Origin: CAVQKZ01 sp963837325
GTDB taxonomy: Bacteria > Actinomycetota > Actinomycetes > Mycobacteriales > Jatrophihabitantaceae
Direction: 5' to 3'
Length of the DNA: 64,000 bases
Assembly (NCBI GenBank): GCA_963837325.1
Contig: CAWIMV010000001.1
Span: forward strand, 1,488,001 to 1,552,000
In this document: piece by piece, positions 58,399-64,000 of the stretch
How the letters are laid out: each line of letters begins with the position of its first letter
Position numbering within the stretch: the stretch's first letter is position 1
Position numbers and translations under genes: made by a program
The notes under the pieces: generated by a model
Told to the model about the DNA's origin: nothing
Database searches by the model: none
The model's input: only the letters and a program-made list of their open reading frames with translations

Positions 58399-59163
58399 AT
58401 GACCGCGATCGCGCCCGACGTGACTCTGGCCGAGGTGTTGGCCCACCGCAGATGGGTCCGGCGCGCCCGGCCATTCCCGCATGTCGTGGCCCGCGACGTG
58501 TTCACGCCGGAGTACTTCGCCACTCTTGAGGAGCATTTCGCCGTGCTCAAACGCGAGCACGGCGAGCTGTTCCAACGCAACATGCCCGGCTACGACGCGG
58601 CCAGTGCCGACCTGTCCCGGCACGCCGACGGTCCGCTCGGCGTGTTCCTCACCCGGGCGTGGCACGACCTGGTGGCCGGCGTGTCCGGTGTCGCGGCAAC
58701 CGGCGACGTGCTGGCGTCGCTGCACCACCACGATCCGGGCAGCAAGAGCGGTTGGCCCCACAACGACCTCAATCCGGGCTGGTTCGCCGGCGCCGCGGCG
58801 GCGAGCGACGAGGTGCGCTTTGCCTTCGCCGACGGCGTCGGTTACCACCACGGCACCCGCCCACCGGGCGTCGATGCGCGGGAGACCGTTCGCGCGGTGT
58901 CGGTGCTGTTCTATCTCGGGAACCCGCCCTGGCAGCCGGGCGACGGAGGCGAAACCGGTTTGTTCGCCGACGTCGACGGCCGGGGCGGTCGAGCTGCGGT
59001 CGCTCCACTCAACAACTCGTTGGTGCTGTTCGAGTGCACCCCATTCTCGTGGCATGCCTTTCTGAGCAATTCTCAGCCCCGCAACTCGCTGGTGATGTGG
59101 CTGCACCGGCCCAAGGACGCTGCGGTCGCCCGCTGGGGAGAGCAGAGCATTGTCTACTGGTGA
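58399..59163 (+). CDS. 2-oxoglutarate/Fe(II)-dependent oxygenase (prolyl-hydroxylase-like)
   Basis: 254 residues. Iron ligands H121 and D123 in WPHNDLNPGW and distal H219 in SWHAFLSNS; R228 nine residues later is the 2-oxoglutarate-binding arginine. VRAVSVLFYLGNP and GDGGETGLF fit the P4H-like jelly-roll (PF13640 type). It hydroxylates a protein or small-molecule substrate; which one is unknown. It directly follows mycP and its end overlaps the SDR gene by 14 bases, suggesting work with the SDR. Confidence 0.88.
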   Translation: MTAIAPDVTLAEVLAHRRWVRRARPFPHVVARDVFTPEYFATLEEHFAVLKREHGELFQRNMPGYDAASADLSRHADGPLGVFLTRAWHDLVAGVSGVAATGDVLASLHHHDPGSKSGWPHNDLNPGWFAGAAAASDEVRFAFADGVGYHHGTRPPGVDARETVRAVSVLFYLGNPPWQPGDGGETGLFADVDGRGGRAAVAPLNNSLVLFECTPFSWHAFLSNSQPRNSLVMWLHRPKDAAVARWGEQSIVYW

Positions 59164-59911
59164 GCCACGCCGGGTCTGTTTGCTGACCGGCGCAGGAGGC
59201 ACGCTTGGCTCGGCGATCTGCCGGGCCTACGCCGCTGACTACGACATCGTCGCGGTGTGCCGCACCCGAGTCCCGGACGTGCCGTCGCAGCACGAGGTCT
59301 ACGTCGATCCGCTGGACCCGTCGGCCGAACTGGCCGAGAACCAGGCGGGGGTGTTCACCGTCAACGCCGACCTGGAACAGCCCGGCGAGATCGAGCGGGT
59401 CGTCGAACTGGCCCTCGCCCGGTTCGGCCGGATCGACCTACTGGTCAACAACGCCGCGTACTCGCGATGGCATCGGCACGGCTTCATCGACGGCGACGGC
59501 GCGATTCGGGACTTCGACCGGCACTTCACCGTCAACGTGAGCATTCCGTTGCGGTTGGCAGTGCGGGTCGGCCAGCAGTTCTGGATGCACCGCGACCTGG
59601 AGAACCGCGAACGCAACCGCAACGTCGTGAACGTATCCAGCTTGGCCGGCTCGCGGGTGTTCGCCGGCCAGGGCCAGGGTGCCTACGCCGTGTCCAAGGC
59701 GGGCCTCAACCAGCTCACCCGTCACCTGGCCGCCGAATTCGCTGCCTTCGGCGTGCGCGCGAACGCGGTAGCGCCTAACAGCTTCCCCGGCATTGTGAGC
59801 ACGGAGAGCGTCGCCGCCGCCGTCGTACGGCTCGACCGCGAGAGTGTCAGCGGACGGATCCTCGTCGTCGACGCGCCACAAACCGGCGAGGCGGCTTCAT
59901 CGCCGGCGTGA
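59150..59911 (+). CDS. SDR-family oxidoreductase of the ESX flank
   Basis: 253 residues, starting at a TTG at 59150 within the oxygenase gene (GGGGAGAG upstream). NAD(P) motif TGAGGTLGSAICRAYA, NNAAYSR, catalytic NVSSLAG and AYAVSKAGLNQLTRHLAAEF. The middle has FWMHRDLENRERNRNVVN, an insertion relative to FabG. The substrate is unknown. Coupled to the oxygenase by overlap. Confidence 0.88.
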   Translation: MSTGEPRRVCLLTGAGGTLGSAICRAYAADYDIVAVCRTRVPDVPSQHEVYVDPLDPSAELAENQAGVFTVNADLEQPGEIERVVELALARFGRIDLLVNNAAYSRWHRHGFIDGDGAIRDFDRHFTVNVSIPLRLAVRVGQQFWMHRDLENRERNRNVVNVSSLAGSRVFAGQGQGAYAVSKAGLNQLTRHLAAEFAAFGVRANAVAPNSFPGIVSTESVAAAVVRLDRESVSGRILVVDAPQTGEAASSPA

Positions 59912-59919
59912 GCGCGCCA

Positions 59920-61122
59920 TCAGCCTGATGCGGCCGGCGCGCCGTTGCCCCGCGTGCTGCGCAAGACGGCGGCGCTCGCCGTAGCCAGCACGGCCAGCGC
60001 CAGCAGCACGACCGCAGCGACCAGCGCGACGTGCTCGAGGTGACGATCGCTCGGGGGTCCCACTGCCGGGGCCGGCAGCGGCGGGGCGGGACGTGCGCTC
60101 GGCGCGCTCAATGTGTCATCCCGGATGGCGGTCACCGCCAGGTAAGGATCGACGATGCCGTAGCCGTACCGCGAGTCGGGAACGGTGGCGGGCGGCCGGT
60201 CCGCGGTCGCCTCGATGCGATTGCGGACCTGGACCGCCGTCAGCTGCGGGTGCGCTGCGAGCACCAGCGCGACGGTGCCGGTGACGAATGGCGCCGCGAA
60301 GCTAGTGCCGTCGAGCTTCTTGTAGCCCCGGATCGGCTGGGGCGCTACGACCCCGACGCCGGGAGCGGCGACCGTGACGTAGTTGCCGGTATCGGCGAAC
60401 TGGGCAATCCCGTCCTGCGCATCGCTGGCCGACACCGCGATGACGTTCGGGAACTCCTTGGAGTAGGCCGCTGGATAGGCCGGCAGATTCTCGCCCTGCC
60501 CGTCGTTGCCGGCTGCGGCCACGATGACCAGGTTTGCCTTCGCGGCGCGGGCGACCGCCGACCGCAGAGCGGCCGTCGGCGCGGTGACGGTGACCGAGAT
60601 GTTGGCAACCCGGGCGTGCGCGGCGATCGCGGCGTCGATGCCCCTGGCTATGCCATCGGCATTGCCGTTGGTGTTGTCGGTCTGCTTCACCGCGACGATC
60701 GTGGCGTTCGGCGCCACCCCTACGAAGGTGAGGCCCGGCACGCGTGCGCCGGCGATGATCGCGGTGACGCTGGTGCCGTGCCCGACGCAATCCTGATAGT
60801 CCGGACCCGGTACCGCTGCGGTGACGTTGACCCCCGAAGCCACCTTGACGCGCGCCAGCTGCGGATGGGTGCGGTCCAAACCGCTGTCGATCACGGCGAC
60901 GACGACGCCGTAGCCGGTGGACACCGGCCAGGCCCGCTGGAAGTTCAGGCGGTGCTGCGCCCACGGCGTGTCGGTCAGCGGGCCACCGACCTTGACCTGG
61001 CAGTTACCCGTGGGCACCGCATAGGCAGCCTGGGCGGCGAAGCTGGAGTTGGAAAGCCCGACCGTGCCCGCGAGCAGCCCGATCGCAGCGAGCGCGCGCA
61101 GCCTCACCGGGGTTCGGAGCAA
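59920..61122 (-). CDS. mycP: Mycosin (subtilisin-like S8 protease) 2
   Basis: 400 residues. Signal peptide (LAAIGLLAGTVGLSNSSFAA), catalytic D79 (VIDSGLD), H115 (CVGHGTS) and S274 (GTSFAAP), oxyanion N206 (AAAGND), C-terminal membrane helix (ALVAAVVLLALAVLATASAA) with basic tail. It is convergent with the SDR and follows tatA by 21 bases. It is a second mycosin for the same locus, with a more canonical serine motif than the first. Confidence 0.95.
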   Translation of the reverse strand: MLRTPVRLRALAAIGLLAGTVGLSNSSFAAQAAYAVPTGNCQVKVGGPLTDTPWAQHRLNFQRAWPVSTGYGVVVAVIDSGLDRTHPQLARVKVASGVNVTAAVPGPDYQDCVGHGTSVTAIIAGARVPGLTFVGVAPNATIVAVKQTDNTNGNADGIARGIDAAIAAHARVANISVTVTAPTAALRSAVARAAKANLVIVAAAGNDGQGENLPAYPAAYSKEFPNVIAVSASDAQDGIAQFADTGNYVTVAAPGVGVVAPQPIRGYKKLDGTSFAAPFVTGTVALVLAAHPQLTAVQVRNRIEATADRPPATVPDSRYGYGIVDPYLAVTAIRDDTLSAPSARPAPPLPAPAVGPPSDRHLEHVALVAAVVLLALAVLATASAAVLRSTRGNGAPAASG

Positions 61123-61143
61123 CTCACCTCTGGAGACGGACGA

Positions 61144-61470
61144 TCACTGGGCACTGGCGGCGGGCTTGTCGACGTCAGCCGGCGCGTTAAGGTCCGCGCC
61201 CGTGGGCTGGGTGGGCGCTGGGGCCTCGATCGCAGGGGGCACAGGCGGGGCGGCCGGGGCCGGGTCGGTGGCCGGCGTGGCGGCGGCCTGCTTCTTGCTC
61301 GCCTCGCGGGCGGCGTCGTCCTCGCCCATGCCCTTGATCTCGGTCTTGAAGATGCGCAGCGACCGCCCGACCGACCGCGCGGCGTCGGGCAGCTTCTTGT
61401 ACCCGAACAGGACGGCTACCACGACGGCGAGGACCAACCAGTGCGAAGGCCTCTCCCACCCAGTGAACAT
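61144..61470 (-). CDS. tatA: TatA/TatE-family twin-arginine translocase subunit
   Basis: 108 residues. N-terminal helix (HWLVLAVVVAVLFGYKKLPD) and amphipathic segment AARSVGRSLRIFKTEIKGMG are the TatA signature, including FGYKKLPD and the following basic helix. The tail is Pro/Ala-rich. TatA forms the translocation pore for folded proteins. tatB/tatC are not adjacent. Confidence 0.92.
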   Translation of the reverse strand: MFTGWERPSHWLVLAVVVAVLFGYKKLPDAARSVGRSLRIFKTEIKGMGEDDAAREASKKQAAATPATDPAPAAPPVPPAIEAPAPTQPTGADLNAPADVDKPAASAQ

Positions 61471-61579
61471 GTCCGCGCTCCTCCTGGCATTCGATAGCGT
61501 GCACGGCCCACGTTACGCCAGCCGGATCGCCGGGCGCGTCGAGTCCGTCGACCGATTCGCGATGAATGTTGCTCTCGGG

Positions 61580-63010
61580 CTAGCGGGACGTCCCCGCGAC
61601 GTCGAGATAGGGCGCCAGGCTGGCAGCGAGGTCGGGATCGACCCGGGCGTGCAACCGCGTGCCGTCGGCCGTGTGCTCGCTGCTGAGGACCTCTGCGCTG
61701 TCATGCAGCCGGGCAACCAGATCACCCCTGGTATAGGGCAGCAGGACGCGTAGTTCGACGGCCGGCCGCGGCAACTGGGCCTCGATCTGCTCTCTCAAGG
61801 CGTCCAGGCCGTGTCCGGTGCGGGCCGAGACGAACACCGCACCCGGGGCCAGCCGGCGCAGTCGTACCAGCACTTCCGGGTCCCCGGCGTCGCACTTGTT
61901 GAACACGAGCTGCTCGGGGACGTCGAGAGCATCGATGTCGGCCAGCACTTCGCGGACCGCTCGGATCTGGGCCTCCGGATCGGCGTCGGCGGCGTCCACG
62001 ACGTGCAGGATCAGATCGGCGTCGCGCACCTCTTCCAGCGTCGAACGGAACGCCTCGACGAGCTGCGTCGGCAGGTGCCGGACGAAGCCGACAGTGTCGG
62101 CCAGCGTGTACGGACGGCCGTCGGAAGCCTGGCACCGGCGCACGGTCGGGTCGAGGGTGGCGAACAGGGCGTTCTCGACGAGCACGCCGGCGTCGGTGAG
62201 CTGGTTGAGCAAGGAGGACTTGCCGGCGTTGGTGTAGCCGGTCAGCACGACACTCGGGATCTGCCGGCCGACGCGCTGCGACCGCTTGACGTCGCGCGAG
62301 GTCTTCATGCCGACGATCTCCTTGCGCAGCCTGGCCATCCGGGACTTGATGCGGCGCCGGTCGATCTCGATCTTCGTCTCACCCGGGCCCCGCCCGCCGA
62401 TGCCCAGACCGCCGGCGGCGCGGCCACCGACCTGGCGCGACAGCGAGTCGCCCCAGCCGCGCAGACGGGGCATGAGGTACTGCAGCTGGGCCAGCTCGAC
62501 CTGGGCCTTGCCCTCCTTGGAGCTGGCGTGCTGAGCGAAGATGTCCAGGATCAGGGCGGTGCGGTCGACGACTTTGACCTTCACGACCTCCTCCAACTGG
62601 CGCAGCTGGCCGGGCGTCAGCTCGCCGTCGCAGATCACGGTGTCGGCGGCCTCGGCATCGACGACGTCGCGCAGTTCCTTGGCCTTGCCGGAGCCGATGT
62701 AGGTGGCCGGGTCGGGCCGGTTGCGGCGCTGGATGAGACCGTCGAGAACCAGCGAGCCCGCCGTCTCGGCCAGCCGGGCCAGCTCGGCCAGGGAATTCTC
62801 GGCCTCGACGAGCGTGCCGGTGGTCCAGACCCCGACGAGCACGACCCGCTCCAGGCGCAGTTGCCGGTACTCGACCTCGGTGACGTCCTCGAGCTCGGTC
62901 GACAGGCCCGCCACCCGGCGCAGGGCTTCCCGATCTTCGAGGTCGTAATCACCGGTGGAATCGACCGGGTCATGTCTGCGCTCGTCGGATTCAGTCATCG
63001 TGATATCCAT
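61580..63010 (-). CDS. hflX: GTPase HflX
   Basis: 476 residues from the ATG at 63010 (an ATG at 62998 is possible). HflX domain (LIQRRNRPDPATYIGSGKAK, ELTPGQLRQLEE) precedes the GTPase domain with G1 GYTNAGKSS, DTVGFVR (G3), and NKCD (G4). Binds the 50S subunit and splits stalled ribosomes in stress. This is the conserved hflX-dapF-miaA position. Confidence 0.95.
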   Translation of the reverse strand: MDITMTESDERRHDPVDSTGDYDLEDREALRRVAGLSTELEDVTEVEYRQLRLERVVLVGVWTTGTLVEAENSLAELARLAETAGSLVLDGLIQRRNRPDPATYIGSGKAKELRDVVDAEAADTVICDGELTPGQLRQLEEVVKVKVVDRTALILDIFAQHASSKEGKAQVELAQLQYLMPRLRGWGDSLSRQVGGRAAGGLGIGGRGPGETKIEIDRRRIKSRMARLRKEIVGMKTSRDVKRSQRVGRQIPSVVLTGYTNAGKSSLLNQLTDAGVLVENALFATLDPTVRRCQASDGRPYTLADTVGFVRHLPTQLVEAFRSTLEEVRDADLILHVVDAADADPEAQIRAVREVLADIDALDVPEQLVFNKCDAGDPEVLVRLRRLAPGAVFVSARTGHGLDALREQIEAQLPRPAVELRVLLPYTRGDLVARLHDSAEVLSSEHTADGTRLHARVDPDLAASLAPYLDVAGTSR

Positions 63011-63032
63011 CGTGACACGCCAAGCCCACCGA

Positions 63033-63890
63033 TTACGCGCTGGTGCCTCCAACGGCGGCCAGCCAGCCCGCATCGAGCTCGATCTCCCCGACCAGGACAG
63101 CCGGGCCGCTGAGCACCATCTCGCCGTCGACGCGCCAGGTCACCGCGCAGGTGCCGCCGGGTACGTCCACTCGCCAGACCTGCCCATCGGCGTCGACCGC
63201 ATCAGCTCGCGCTGCGGCTGCGACCGCCGCGCAGATGCCGGTACCGCAGGACTTCGTCTCACCGACACCTCGCTCGTGCACGCGCAGGCCGAGATGGCGC
63301 GGGCCCAGTCGGACGACGAATTCGACGTTCTGGTCGGCGAACGGCGAGTTGGCCACGGTCGGGCGCCTGGTCAGATCCAGGGCGTCGAGATCGTCCACCC
63401 CGCCGAGTTCGACCACCACGTGCGGATTGGGCATTTCGACACAGCGGCCGACCCGCGGCGTGCTCAGGGGGGCGGCGGTGACGACCGGCCGGTCGGCAGG
63501 AATCCGGGGTGGGCCCATTGCTACGGAGACGTTGCCGTCCCCGTCGACCCACACACGCTTGATTCCGCCGCGTGTCGCCACCGCCGCAACCTGATCAACG
63601 AGACCGGCGGCTCGGAGATACCGCATAACGACACGAATTCCGTTTCCACACATTTCGGCGACTGAGCCGTCGGCGTTGCGGTAGTCCATGAAGTACCGCG
63701 CCTCGCCGGCCATGGCCGCAGCGGCAGGGTCGTTCTCGGAGCACACGATTCGCAACACACCGTCCGCCCCGATGCCCGCGTGCCGGTCGCAGAGCGCTTG
63801 GACCAGCCCGGTGCTGAGTTCCAGCATCCCGGCAAGGTCGGGCACGAGAACGAAGTCGTTCTCGGTGCCGTGCCCCTTGAGAACCAGCAT
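63033..63890 (-). CDS. dapF: Diaminopimelate epimerase
   Basis: 285 residues. Interconverts LL- and meso-diaminopimelate for lysine and peptidoglycan. The two catalytic cysteines are in EMCGNGIR and KSCGTGICA. GTENDFVLV at the start is the substrate loop. Located between miaA and hflX; the intergenic distances are small, so likely one operon. Confidence 0.96.
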   Translation of the reverse strand: MLVLKGHGTENDFVLVPDLAGMLELSTGLVQALCDRHAGIGADGVLRIVCSENDPAAAAMAGEARYFMDYRNADGSVAEMCGNGIRVVMRYLRAAGLVDQVAAVATRGGIKRVWVDGDGNVSVAMGPPRIPADRPVVTAAPLSTPRVGRCVEMPNPHVVVELGGVDDLDALDLTRRPTVANSPFADQNVEFVVRLGPRHLGLRVHERGVGETKSCGTGICAAVAAAARADAVDADGQVWRVDVPGGTCAVTWRVDGEMVLSGPAVLVGEIELDAGWLAAVGGTSA

Positions 63891-63892
63891 GG

Positions 63893-64000
63893 CTAGAGCG
63901 TAGGCGAGAGCAGCCGCAACGCCGACGTGGTCAGGTCGGCGCAGGCGGCGTCCAGCCAGCGGACCCGCGGGTCGCGGCGGAACCAGGACCGTTGCCGGCG
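63893..64000 (-). CDS. miaA: tRNA dimethylallyltransferase, C-terminal end (cut by window edge)
   Basis: Only the last 35 residues (RRQRSWFRRDPRVRWLDAA, then CADLTTSALRLLSPTL) are inside the window. RQRSWFRRDPRVRWLDA is the conserved end of MiaA, which adds dimethylallyl to A37 of tRNAs. The stop lies two bases before the dapF start, consistent with the miaA-dapF-hflX order. Confidence 0.9.
   Translation of the reverse strand, partial: RRQRSWFRRDPRVRWLDAACADLTTSALRLLSPTL

Overview
The window is high-GC DNA from an actinobacterium. GTG starts are frequent, coding strands are packed closely, and the gene order follows the Mycobacterium tuberculosis dxs1-to-miaA block (Rv2682c to Rv2727c, from memory). 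The shared run is dxs, a TRAM methyltransferase, an APC-type transporter, two TrkA proteins, DUF3159, an OB-fold protein, DUF3710, dut, DUF3093, DUF4193, a LytR_C protein, suhB, ppgK, sigA, a YihY protein, DUF3039, DUF3099, sigB, ideR, nrdR, a LysM protein, lexA, hflX, dapF and miaA. A class II ribonucleotide reductase beside nrdR and a type VII secretion (ESX) locus between lexA and hflX set it apart from mycobacteria. It looks like a free-living actinomycete near the Frankiales or Jatrophihabitans, but the exact lineage cannot be settled by reading.

Layout. 1-10 kb: the end of a two-component system, isoprenoid and RNA-modification genes, and a potassium module (a KimA-like importer divergent from two TrkA subunits). 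10-16 kb: nucleotide, cell-envelope and polyphosphate genes leading to sigA. 15.9-20.15 kb: a small accessory element with a tyrosine recombinase at its left end, bounded by an 18-bp near-perfect repeat of the last codons of sigA. 20.4-29 kb: conserved small proteins, a helicase, dtd, sigB behind a SigR/SigH-type promoter, ideR and an orphan gltD. 29-40.6 kb: a mixed metabolic region (DUF4192, Nudix, glyoxalase-like, EamA, PAP2, two SDR or flavin enzymes, Abi-alpha with DUF445, SRPBCC, CrtI-like oxidoreductase). 40.7-45.9 kb: DNA metabolism and stress (nrdR-nrdJ, then the SOS pair LysM protein/lexA with three LexA-type boxes between them).

45.9-61.1 kb is a nearly complete ESX system: EccC, EccD (frameshifted as read), an unassigned protein, EccE, EccB, a WXG100 pair, an EspC-like protein, a Pro-Gly/Gly-rich PPE-like protein and mycosin. 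Immediately downstream lie a 2-oxoglutarate/Fe(II) oxygenase and an SDR, then a second mycosin on the opposite strand beside tatA. The prolyl-hydroxylase-like enzyme next to a Pro-Gly-repeat putative substrate is the most suggestive new association here. 61.1-64 kb returns to conserved hflX, dapF and the 3' end of miaA.

Two genes (a small membrane protein near 22.9 kb and eccD near 50.48 kb) continue in a second frame. Both are either real frameshifts or base-call errors in GC-rich DNA. No rRNA, tRNA or CRISPR array was seen.
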